In this document: positions 26,755 through 33,476 of the stretch, piece by piece | Numbering within the stretch: position 1 is the stretch's first letter | How the letters are laid out: each line of letters opens with the position of its first letter | Origin: Pasteurella oralis | Lineage (GTDB): Bacteria > Pseudomonadota > Gammaproteobacteria > Enterobacterales > Pasteurellaceae | Assembly: GCF_002850605.1 (NCBI RefSeq) | Contig: NZ_NXGB01000002.1 | Coordinates: 124,001-188,000, forward strand | Reading direction: 5' to 3' | DNA length: 64,000 bases | Program-made: the position numbers and the translations under genes | Notes under the pieces: model-generated | Told to the model about the DNA's origin: nothing | Databases searched by the model: none | The model's input: only the letters and a program-made list of their open reading frames with translations

Positions 26755-27456
26755 TCAGAATTTAAAGCCAATAGAGAAGCGTAGTGCGTCATTGTTGTAT
26801 GATTCGTATAAGTTATGGTTGTCATGAGGGAACTTATATTTGATAGCAGAGTCAGTGTGATAATATCCTATTTCAGCTAAAAATGATTTATATTCCACTC
26901 CAGCACCTAGACCTAAATAAAGTCCATTCTTAGTTTTTACATTAACGGGATGGGAATAAGGATTATTATCGAGAGAAAATGTGTATGTTGTATTGCGTGC
27001 TTTATTCAGTGAATAACCCAAATTACCTTTGAGATAAAGAGCTGTATCCTGATTAAGAGGGTAATTTTGTTTTAGAATTAAATAAATAGGAATAGAAGAA
27101 TAGCGATTTATTTTGGCTTTTTCTGTAGCTACGCTTTTATTGTTCCCATTCATATAAACTTTAGATGTTTCATGATTGAATCCTTTACGTTTGATATAAC
27201 CCATCCCAACGCCAATCTCTGTTTGCGGCAAAATGTTATATGTTGTTTCTAGAAAAATGCTTGGTGAAAATGTATTTTTCTTTGATGGGATAGTGCTATT
27301 AAAAAAAGGACTTTTTATTGTTGCTATTTCTACTGATTCAAAACGAGAGGTTAAATCAATCCCCGCTTTACCATAAAAATTAAATTGACCAGCTTGAGCG
27401 ATTGCAAAAGCAGGAAGAACTGACAACGTTGTTAAAAGTAATGTGTTAATTTTCAT
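26755..27456 (-). CDS. Outer-membrane beta-barrel protein, copy 3, intact
   Basis: 233 residues, complete: signal peptide (MKINTLLLTTLSVLPAFAIA), then eight probable strands of an opacity-type barrel (NFYGKAGIDLTSRFE, SIFLETTYNILPQTEIGVGM, YLGLGAGVEYKSFLAEIGYY) and C-terminal Phe (IGFKF), the outer-membrane insertion signal. It has its own terminator and a leader shared with copies 1 and 2, so it looks like an independently expressed 'moron' in the left arm. Inferred role: altering the lysogen's surface. Confidence 0.8.
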   Translation of the reverse strand: MKINTLLLTTLSVLPAFAIAQAGQFNFYGKAGIDLTSRFESVEIATIKSPFFNSTIPSKKNTFSPSIFLETTYNILPQTEIGVGMGYIKRKGFNHETSKVYMNGNNKSVATEKAKINRYSSIPIYLILKQNYPLNQDTALYLKGNLGYSLNKARNTTYTFSLDNNPYSHPVNVKTKNGLYLGLGAGVEYKSFLAEIGYYHTDSAIKYKFPHDNHNLYESYNNDALRFSIGFKF

Positions 27457-27554
27457 AATAACGTTCCATGTGTAGTGATATAAAATAATAATTTGGTAGG
27501 TAAATTTACCTTTTTATATAGTAAATTAGCAGGTAGTTAAAAGTAAAGTGTGTT

Positions 27555-27630
27555 ATCAATAAAGCACACTTGTCTGACCTTTGTCTCAGTTGTACTTACC
27601 AAGATTTCTCTGTAAATGCGCTTTATTGAT
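27555..27630. repeat. Conserved inverted repeat upstream of outer-membrane gene copy 3
   Basis: ATCAATAAAGC (27555-27565) and GCTTTATTGAT (27620-27630) are perfect inverted arms 54 bases apart. The related element upstream of copy 2 (15116-15191) keeps the same 54-base spacing. There one G-C pair is replaced by A-T, and the outer end is imperfect. Confidence 0.45.
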
Positions 27631-27697
27631 GGTTGCTTGGCTTTTTTACCTTGCCCAAGCTACAAGGCTTATGGTCACCACAACACATAAGGAATTT

Positions 27698-27898
27698 TTA
27701 TACTTGCGTTTGGGCTTCCTGATTCACTGCCAGTGCTGAAATTTCCGCAAGTATACACATAACTTGATTCGGGCTTTGGTTCCGTCTTGTTGAGTGCGGT
27801 GGGTCTGTTACCACACTTTTACTAACACTCTCACCATTTGGCAAGCTATGCGTTTTTATCCAGTTTTTTAAAGAGCGAGGTTTAGAACCTTTATTCAA
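27698..27898 (-). CDS. Phage hypothetical protein, 66 aa (uncertain start)
   Basis: The open frame ends ILAEISALAVNQEAQTQV, a C-terminus I associate with short proteins of Pasteurellaceae prophages. The only upstream start is TTG with the site GAGGGC, so the true N-terminus is doubtful. Function unknown. It lies between the pL-proximal gene and the barrel cassette. Confidence 0.4.
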   Translation of the reverse strand: MNKGSKPRSLKNWIKTHSLPNGESVSKSVVTDPPHSTRRNQSPNQVMCILAEISALAVNQEAQTQV

Positions 27899-27933
27899 GC
27901 CCTCTTATAGAAAGGGCTTAGTAAAAATTCTGA

Positions 27934-28131
27934 TTACAGTTTAAAACCTTGATTTCTAGCAATTTGAAGTGAAATTTCGTAAACTTTATCCATTACTTCT
28001 TCTTTTACCCAATCTACGCTTTCAAACAATTTTCTTGCTTCAGAAAGTGTCTTACCTGCTCTGTCTGCATAATCTTGCAATACTTCGTTGATAATGAATT
28101 GCTTTAGCTCTTGTGCGTTATTAAATTCCAT
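27934..28131 (-). CDS. First gene of leftward operon, 65 aa
   Basis: ATG 28131 has a strong site (CAGGAGAGAAAG). The protein is helical (MEFNNAQELKQFIINEVLQD, then KTLSEARKLFESVDWVKEEV) and unrecognised. It is the first gene after the pL-like promoter, the place of N or Kil-type early proteins in other lambdoids, but it lacks the Arg-rich start of N. Confidence 0.55.
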   Translation of the reverse strand: MEFNNAQELKQFIINEVLQDYADRAGKTLSEARKLFESVDWVKEEVMDKVYEISLQIARNQGFKL

Positions 28132-28168
28132 CTTTCTCTCCTGATATGTATCTCGTTTTGTTGGATAT

Positions 28169-28247
28169 AATTTAGCAAACACTAAATGTTTAGTAAAGTG
28201 ATTATTTAGTAAAATTTAGTTAAATTCTGCTTAATGTTTAGTAAAAG
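28169..28247 (-). promoter_or_regulatory. pL-like promoter and oL-like operators
   Basis: A perfect TTTAG-N6-CTAAA dyad at 28171-28186, plus TTTAG half-sites at 28189, 28205, 28215 and 28237. A minus-strand promoter TTTACT (28197-28192), 17 bases, TAAATT (28174-28169) is overlapped by them. The same dyad occurs between cI and cro, so the repressor should control both. Confidence 0.65.
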
Positions 28248-28358
28248 GTTGATTTTCAAAGAAAAATATTTTTGAAATTTTTTGATTAATTGCTGAATTT
28301 GTGAGCTATGTCACAGAAAAGAGAGTTGATAAGTGGAGTTATTGTCGGAGCTGGGTAA

Positions 28359-28382
28359 GAAAAAAGCCCCTTGTGTGGAGCT
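28359..28382 (-). terminator. Terminator after brnTA
   Basis: Minus-strand AGCTCC-ACACAA-GGGGCT (one G-U) and T run. Confidence 0.65.
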
Positions 28383-28408
28383 TAGTGGTGAAATGAAAAG
28401 CTTAAAAA

Positions 28409-28729
28409 TTACATTGAATTGTGAACGTATTGTAACAATGCATCATTAATACGTGATTGCCAGCCTTGCCCAGTTGCTTTAAATGCAGCAATAACTTCAG
28501 GTGAAAGGCGAATAGTGACAGATTGTTTAGTCGGCGCTTTTTGTTTACCGCGAGTACGTGATTTAATTTTTCCTTGTGCCTCCATTTCAGCTTGGTGAGA
28601 AAGCACCATGTTCACAAATTCTGGTGGCATAACTTCACGTAAAGGTTTCATTTGTGCTAATTCATTATCGGTAAGCGGAGCTTCGGAAAGTGCGTCATAA
28701 TCAATAGAGTTACGGGTATTTAATTTCAT
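28409..28729 (-). CDS. brnA: BrnA family antitoxin
   Basis: 106 residues. The C-terminal ribbon-helix-helix DNA-binding part is clear (QSVTIRLSPEVIAAFKATGQ then GWQSRINDALLQYV), the hallmark of BrnA. The N-terminal half should wrap the toxin. It overlaps the brnT 3' end by 20 bases, the standard toxin-first order of brnTA. BrnA with BrnT represses its own promoter. Confidence 0.85.
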   Translation of the reverse strand: MKLNTRNSIDYDALSEAPLTDNELAQMKPLREVMPPEFVNMVLSHQAEMEAQGKIKSRTRGKQKAPTKQSVTIRLSPEVIAAFKATGQGWQSRINDALLQYVHNSM

Positions 28730-28982
28730 AGCGTTTTACCTCTCTTTTGTTTGCCTTGCGAAAACTAATTACTCTAATACCTTGTGGAATTGGGGTAAAG
28801 TTAGCGAAATGCAGCCGTTCATCTAATAATGCCAGCATTGAGTAACGTGTTTCTGGATAATTAAACCGACAGTCTTGCCAAATAATGGCTGTATTCCAAT
28901 CAAGTAATGCCACTAAATCAAAAGACAAGCCCCGTTCTTCAATATTCTTTTGGTTTTTGTTTGGGTCATAAGTGATTTTCAT
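28710..28982 (-). CDS. brnT: BrnT family ribonuclease toxin
   Basis: 90 residues with the BrnT pattern: YDPNKNQKNIEERGLSFDLV at the start, ETRYSMLALLDERLHFANFT, and the C-terminal VISFRKANKREVKRYE. BrnT has a RelE-like fold and cleaves RNA. All parts appear complete. It lies between pL and the rex-like pair, transcribed leftward from its own operator-promoter. Confidence 0.87.
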   Translation of the reverse strand: MKITYDPNKNQKNIEERGLSFDLVALLDWNTAIIWQDCRFNYPETRYSMLALLDERLHFANFTPIPQGIRVISFRKANKREVKRYEIKYP

Positions 28983-29013
28983 TGCGGCATAATAATATGA
29001 TTAAATTAGCTAT

Positions 29014-29060
29014 ATTGTAATTACAATTAGATTGTAAGTCAAGTTATTTTGTAATTACGA
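29014..29060 (-). promoter_or_regulatory. Operator region of brnTA
   Basis: Perfect 14-bp palindrome ATTGTAATTACAAT (29014-29027), a half-site ATTGTAAG at 29031, and a near-copy TTGTAATTACGA (29049-29060). They lie 32-78 bases upstream of brnT, where BrnA autoregulation is expected. Confidence 0.6.
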
Positions 29061-29076
29061 TTTAATCTAATGAGAG

Positions 29077-29304
29077 TTATTTCACCATATCTCTTTTAGT
29101 TGCACTTGCCCAGTAGTGCTTGCCGTCTTTAGGAAATTGGCTTTCTGTATATAACGCATTGAGTGTACATGGTGGCTCTTTGTTATTAATCAAGGAGAGG
29201 CGAGTTGCTTGGCGAAACTTTCTATGATTGAGTTTTTTACCTTCTCGATCGCTGTCTGAAGATGTAAATCCAAATATTTTTGTCTTCTTATAGCTTCTGC
29301 TCAT
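29077..29304 (-). CDS. Small basic protein, 75 aa
   Basis: Very basic: MSRSYKKTKIFGFTSSDSDR, then HRKFRQATRLSLIN. Similar 'SRSYKK' short proteins occur widely in phages and mobile elements and may bind nucleic acid; no function is established. ATG 29304 follows AGAGAAAATC. It lies between the terminator of the rex-like pair and brnTA. Confidence 0.55.
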   Translation of the reverse strand: MSRSYKKTKIFGFTSSDSDREGKKLNHRKFRQATRLSLINNKEPPCTLNALYTESQFPKDGKHYWASATKRDMVK

Positions 29305-29323
29305 GATTTTCTCTTTATTAAAA

Positions 29324-29348
29324 GAAAAAACCGCCAGTGTGGGCGGTT
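29324..29348 (-). terminator. Terminator after rex-like module
   Basis: Minus-strand AACCGCC-CACACT-GGCGGTT followed by T residues, ending the cI operon. Confidence 0.75.
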
Positions 29349-29368
29349 TGGGGGATTTTGGGCGTTTG

Positions 29369-29839
29369 TTATTGATTAGGTTTATTCTTGTTCTCTTGAT
29401 TTACTTTATCAAAAATATCGTTGTTCAACTTTTGAATTGATAAAAAATTGTACATAAAATAAGGTAGAGAGAGAATAAGAAAAATTTCTGTGTATAATAC
29501 AAGATCAATTTTTAACGCTATTTCTTCGTAAAGTACGATTTTAATAACTTCCCAGTTTTTTGGTTCTGAAAAAGAAATATAAGCCAAAGTAATCAAAAAA
29601 AACTCAATAAAAAATCTATTCCTTACTTTATTTATAGCACCACGAATTTCAGCAATATAAGATGGATTTTTAACTCCACTAGGTACGATCGTAATAATCA
29701 GACCAAGACCAACACTAAACAAAATGCCTGCCACGGTATAAAGTACGTTTAATGTAGATGTGCTAGGGCGGTAAGTTCCAATATTGCAGATTAATAATGA
29801 AATAAAAAAAGCTACGATTAATTGAGCTATAATTTTCAC
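29369..29839 (-). CDS. RexB-like four-helix membrane protein, 156 aa
   Basis: Four hydrophobic segments: ~4-21 (IAQLIVAFFISLLICNIG), ~32-51 (VLYTVAGILFSVGLGLIITI), ~73-90 (FFIEFFLITLAYISF) and ~112-133 (VLYTEIFLILSLPYFMYNFL), with a charged loop between 2 and 3 and a polar tail. Size (156 against 144), number and spacing of helices fit lambda RexB, an inner-membrane channel. Sequence identity is not evident by eye. Its start overlaps the previous gene by 4 bases (ATGA), as expected for a coupled pair. Mature role is inferred. Confidence 0.55.
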   Translation of the reverse strand: MKIIAQLIVAFFISLLICNIGTYRPSTSTLNVLYTVAGILFSVGLGLIITIVPSGVKNPSYIAEIRGAINKVRNRFFIEFFLITLAYISFSEPKNWEVIKIVLYEEIALKIDLVLYTEIFLILSLPYFMYNFLSIQKLNNDIFDKVNQENKNKPNQ

Positions 29840-30859
29840 TGCCTGATCTCTTGTAGGTAATGTGCCATAGCCTGTATTAGTTGCTCTTCAACAAGATATC
29901 CGCTTTCTGTTTTTTCAATTTCAACAGTCTTTGTTTTGAGCAAATCTTTTCCTTTGACTATGTTTTTTTTATCTTTGGTTTTAAATTTTATATTCTCAAT
30001 ATCACCCACAGGCTTAAGGGTAGCTCCAAGGATTTTTTCATAGTCATCCTGAATCATTTTACGTGGTTTTTTAAATTTAACCACCAATTCAGCGGAAATT
30101 ATTTTAGCAAGATTTTCAACTTCTTTAAAGTCAGAACCCTCTTTCAATAGTTTAGGAAGTAACTCTTTGATAACTACCTTACTAAGCCAATGACGTTTGG
30201 TTCCGGTATTTTCTGTAGTTTGCATAGTGTAGTTGTTTGGGGATTTCTGACTATCCACATGTTGTTCTGGTTGCGAATGTGGGATATTGTTGAATTCTGG
30301 ATCAACAAAAGTAGCTGAAACCAAATCACTGAGCTTACATTCCGGTGGTGGAGAAATCATTGGTGTAATTTCTAAAATTTCATCATTGAGTAGCCATGCC
30401 AAATATGTTTGTAACTGCTTAATAGTTTGATTTAATGGCATACAGGCAGTAACAAGATAATCATCAAGGATAGAAAAATAGTAATGACGTTGATATATAC
30501 CAGCTGTCGAAATTGTGCGCTTCTTTAAGTCGTTAATACTGAATTTATGTTCATTCAATAGCTCATCAGTAATGTGTTGCACACCGTTGCCTAATTTCAT
30601 CCGTAATAATGTACAAAATAGAGATTGTTGTTTTCCTTTACTGCTATAGTCTGAGATAAGATCTTGTTCTTTATCAGTATCATCTGGATTTAATATCAAA
30701 CAGCGTTTTTCAGCGGAATGATCACTTTCTAAAAAAGCCTCAAGTTTCTCTCTTACCTGACTCGTATCTGTTGTTGCATTAGGATTGTTAATTTTAAAGG
30801 CTCGTAATACGACTTGAGCAGTTTCGATTTTTTTTTCTGTTATATTTTTTTTTTGCCAT
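29836..30859 (-). CDS. RexA-like gene, start and body in different frames across poly(A) tracts
   Basis: ATG at 30859 has an ideal site (AAGGA, 6-base spacing) but its frame stops after 21 codons. The +1 frame is open from the tracts to 29836. Between lie A10 (30854-30845) and A9 (30836-30828) on the coding strand. Loss of one A would give about 340 residues starting MAKKKITEKKIETAQ. The segment LVTACMPLNQTIKQLQTYLA followed by EILEITPMI parallels lambda RexA in its hydrophobic and Pro pattern, as does the basic region AELVVKFKKPRKM near the C-terminus. Order (cI, this gene, four-helix protein) equals cI-rexA-rexB. It may be phase-variable, slippage-expressed or broken. Confidence 0.55.
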
Positions 30860-30912
30860 ATTTTTTCCTTATGTTAAATCCACCAATCACAAAGCACAGA
30901 CCACCAGAATAC

Positions 30913-31599
30913 CTACAACAAAACCGAATACCAAAATACTTTCCCGATCACTACAATTTCATCTAGGTTTACTATTTCATCTGGGTATGATGTTGAGTTA
31001 AAACTTCTGATCAATACTTGCTCATTTGGCATTTTGTTTAAAATTTTAATGCGCAATAATCCGCCATGATTGATTGCATAGATATTGTTATCACGAATAA
31101 CTTTATTCCCCATATCTACACCAACAGTTGCCCCATCTGGTATTGCAGGTTCCATTGAGTCACCTTCTGCCACAACACAGACTGCATTTTCATATTGCAC
31201 ACCTTGTCTACGTAATGTTGCTTTAGAAAAGCGCAATTTAAAATTGTTATAGTCCATGATGTCATCTGCAAACCCATTACCTGCTGCAAGCCTAATATCT
31301 TGTAAAAATGGTACTTCGATATCTTCGTCATGAAGTGGGGTATTGCGATCCCATAAATCAAATGAGCCAATATCTTTTACGTTAGATTCTATACTGCTTT
31401 GTTTTATATCTAAGTAAAACGGTGGCATTCCATTTTCACTTTCTAATCTTCTTGCCGCTTTTTCACCAAATGATGGCGTTTTCCCACTAATTAACTGAGA
31501 TATATAACTTCTATCTTTTTCAGGTACAACTTTGTCTGAGAACCATTTTTTTAGATTTTCTCTTCTTACCTGTGTTAGTTCGTTTTTGTCTAGATTCAT
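30913..31599 (-). CDS. CI-like repressor (HTH and S24 peptidase)
   Basis: 228 residues. The N-terminal DNA-binding domain (~1-65) includes SYISQLISGKTPSFGEKAAR. A linker carries the probable autocleavage site LAAGNG (Ala-Gly, ~105). The C-terminal S24 domain has the catalytic Ser in EGDSMEP and Lys in LRIKIL. RecA-stimulated self-cleavage upon DNA damage is expected. The start follows AGGAGTACTTT. It is divergent from cro across the operator region and leads the operon with the rex-like genes. Confidence 0.9.
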   Translation of the reverse strand: MNLDKNELTQVRRENLKKWFSDKVVPEKDRSYISQLISGKTPSFGEKAARRLESENGMPPFYLDIKQSSIESNVKDIGSFDLWDRNTPLHDEDIEVPFLQDIRLAAGNGFADDIMDYNNFKLRFSKATLRRQGVQYENAVCVVAEGDSMEPAIPDGATVGVDMGNKVIRDNNIYAINHGGLLRIKILNKMPNEQVLIRSFNSTSYPDEIVNLDEIVVIGKVFWYSVLL

Positions 31600-31620
31600 A
31601 AAGTACTCCTATTCAGTTTA

Positions 31621-31697
31621 ATGATATTTAGTAATAACTAAACTAGCAAATGCTAAATAATGTTTACTTTTGTATTTATTAAATGCTAAACTATATT
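31621..31697. promoter_or_regulatory. oR-like region with pRM and pR
   Basis: Three dyads related to TTTAG-N6-CTAAA: 31627-31642 (perfect), 31642-31657 (ACTAG left half) and 31675-31690 (TTTAT left half). pRM (minus): TTGCTA 31649-31644, 17 bases, TATCAT 31626-31621. pR (plus): TTGTAT 31670-31675, 16 bases, TATATT 31692-31697, with the third dyad between its boxes. Confidence 0.7.
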
Positions 31698-31720
31698 TAG
31701 TTTTTAATATCGGAGGTGAA

Positions 31721-31921
31721 ATGGAACTTAAAAACTACTTATCAAATCGCCCCCGCGGTTTCAAAGCCGAGTTTGCTAGAAAGCTAGGTATTTCAAAATC
31801 ATTTCTTTGTCAGGTCGAAAAGGGATATTCAAAAGCCCCTATCGAGTTAGCTAAGAAAATCGAAAACCTAACTAATGGGGCAGTAAAGAAAGCAGATATT
31901 CGCCCTGACGTATGGGGTTAA
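31721..31921 (+). CDS. Cro-like repressor (YdaS type)
   Basis: 66 residues, one helix-turn-helix (FKAEFARKLGISKSFLCQVE) and the YdaS/Cro-type ending RPDVWG. ATG 31721 with GGAGGTGAA is preferred to an in-frame upstream start inside the operator region. First gene of the rightward operon, divergent from cI; expected to repress pRM and favour lytic growth. Confidence 0.82.
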   Translation: MELKNYLSNRPRGFKAEFARKLGISKSFLCQVEKGYSKAPIELAKKIENLTNGAVKKADIRPDVWG

Positions 31922-31941
31922 CTTATCAAAAGGGGTGTGCA

Positions 31942-32217
31942 ATGGCACGCAATGAATTAACAAAATCTGCAATAGAGATTGCAGCCTTAGTTAGAAGAAA
32001 GGCAGTAGAAAGAACAGATAAAGAGCTTGCTGAGTGTATCGGTATAGATCCAAGCACTTTATGTCGTTTTAAAGCGGAGCATTTAGATAAATTCTGCGCT
32101 TATTTAGATGAGCTTGGATTAACAGTTACAGAAAAAGGACTTAATCAAATAAGTGATGCAGAGCTTGAGGCGTTAAAGCTTTTTGCAAGTAAAGGTCTGG
32201 CTGAGTTTGGGCAGTAA
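31942..32217 (+). CDS. CII-like transcription activator
   Basis: 91 residues. The helix-turn-helix TDKELAECIGIDPSTLCRFK and following FCAYLDELGLTV match the CII fold, shorter than lambda CII (97). Such proteins activate the establishment promoters for cI and int. Start at 31942 (AAGGGGTGTGCA). It directly follows cro, as in lambda. Confidence 0.72.
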   Translation: MARNELTKSAIEIAALVRRKAVERTDKELAECIGIDPSTLCRFKAEHLDKFCAYLDELGLTVTEKGLNQISDAELEALKLFASKGLAEFGQ

Positions 32218-32265
32218 AAAACCACCGTTGGAGCGGTGGCTAATTAATTTATAGGAATTAATAAC

Positions 32266-32496
32266 ATGGAAAATATTAATTTAAACGAAAACGAAAGTAA
32301 AGCACAAAGTGCACAGATTTTAAAAGCGTTAAAAAATGGCGAGAAACTCACTCACCTTGATGCTGAAAGACGCTTTAACTGCTTACGTCTTGGCGCACGC
32401 ATTTATGACTTAAAACAAAAAGGTTATCTAATCGAAACAAAGATGATAACCGTGCCAAGCGGTAAACGAGTAGCCCAGTATTCGATGGTGGTGTGA
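32266..32496 (+). CDS. Winged-helix DNA-binding phage protein, 76 aa
   Basis: The pattern QILKALKNGEKLTHLDAERR then LGARIYDLKQKGYLIET fits the helix-turn-helix family HTH_39 found in phage early regions. It probably regulates or aids replication, but nothing here shows a target. A GC-rich hairpin (CCACCG/CGGTGG) lies upstream, between it and cII. Confidence 0.65.
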   Translation: MENINLNENESKAQSAQILKALKNGEKLTHLDAERRFNCLRLGARIYDLKQKGYLIETKMITVPSGKRVAQYSMVV

Positions 32497-32497
32497 T

Positions 32498-32632
32498 ATG
32501 GAACGCTTTAACAGACCTGTTCGGGTGGATGAATTACTAGAATATTGTGTAGATGGATTATTAGAGCGTTGGGACTATCAGGCAGAAGATAAACAGAGTG
32601 GAGAGGTAGAGGATGAGCAAGCTATTAATTAA
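32498..32632 (+). CDS. Small phage protein, 44 aa
   Basis: ATG two bases after the stop of the HTH gene; the frame overlaps the replication gene by 20 bases. Acidic helical product (MERFNRPVRVDELLEYCVDG at the start). Tight packing and codon use support it; no family recognised. Confidence 0.45.
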   Translation: MERFNRPVRVDELLEYCVDGLLERWDYQAEDKQSGEVEDEQAIN

Positions 32633-33476
32633 TGAACAACCATTACAAGTTATCCCTAGTCTTGCCACTTTGATCGGTTTGAACGAGGCGATCTTTGTTC
32701 AGCAATTGCATTATTTTCTCAATATCAGCAAGCACAAATACGAAGACCGTACTTGGATATATAACACTATTGATGAATGGTGTGAAGTATTTCCTTTTTG
32801 GTCTAAAAAAACAATACAAAGAACCATTAAAAAACTTGAAGAAATAGGTTTGGTTTTATCTACAAACAAATTGAACAAAATGAAAATGGATAAAACAAAA
32901 TGGTACTCAATTGCTTATGAAAAAATTGAAGAATTGACTAGTCAAAATGACCAAATGCGATGTGACCAAAACGGTTCATCCATGAGGTCAAAATGGGATG
33001 ATCGATATAGTCAAAATGACCAGATGTCATGTGGTCAAAATGACCATACCAATAACCATAAGAATAAAGAGATCTATACACAAGAAAATACCCCCTTACC
33101 CCCTAAGGGTGAATCAGCTAACGCTGATGGTGTGCCAGTTGCTGAAAATAAAAAACAACGTTCACTGAATATCGACTATGTGGGAATTGGAAAAGCGTAC
33201 AACCAATGTGTAGCTGAAACTGGTAAAAATCTACCGTCACTTGCAGACCCTGAAAACCTTAGTCAAGCAAGAAAACGCAAAATCAAAATACTTGCCACAG
33301 TGATGAAAAAACGCTTTGGCTCTTGTGATGCAGAAACATTTAAAAATTATTTCTTGGATTTTATGAAGTCGGCAAGGTCTTTTTACTTTGGTGAGAACGA
33401 ACGTGGTTGGCGTGCTGATTTTGAGTATATCTTGAGTGAAAAAATCATGGATAAAACAATCGAGGGATCGCTATGA
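32613..33476 (+). CDS. Phage replication initiation protein (O-like)
   Basis: 287 residues. The N-terminal winged-helix part (~10-110: LATLIGLNEAIFVQQLHYFL, WSKKTIQRTIKKLEEIGLVL) is typical of phage replisome organisers. The central stretch holds repeated SQNDQM/DQNGS-type segments coded by a repetitive DNA block (32940-33060), the place where lambda O carries its origin iterons. The C-terminus should bind the helicase encoded next, with a 4-base overlap. Confidence 0.72.
   Translation: MSKLLINEQPLQVIPSLATLIGLNEAIFVQQLHYFLNISKHKYEDRTWIYNTIDEWCEVFPFWSKKTIQRTIKKLEEIGLVLSTNKLNKMKMDKTKWYSIAYEKIEELTSQNDQMRCDQNGSSMRSKWDDRYSQNDQMSCGQNDHTNNHKNKEIYTQENTPLPPKGESANADGVPVAENKKQRSLNIDYVGIGKAYNQCVAETGKNLPSLADPENLSQARKRKIKILATVMKKRFGSCDAETFKNYFLDFMKSARSFYFGENERGWRADFEYILSEKIMDKTIEGSL

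Noticed and set aside
27698..27898. Assignment of this 66-aa frame to the phage Ash family
   Set aside because: Only the C-terminal NQEAQT style is familiar; the defining Ash motifs are absent.
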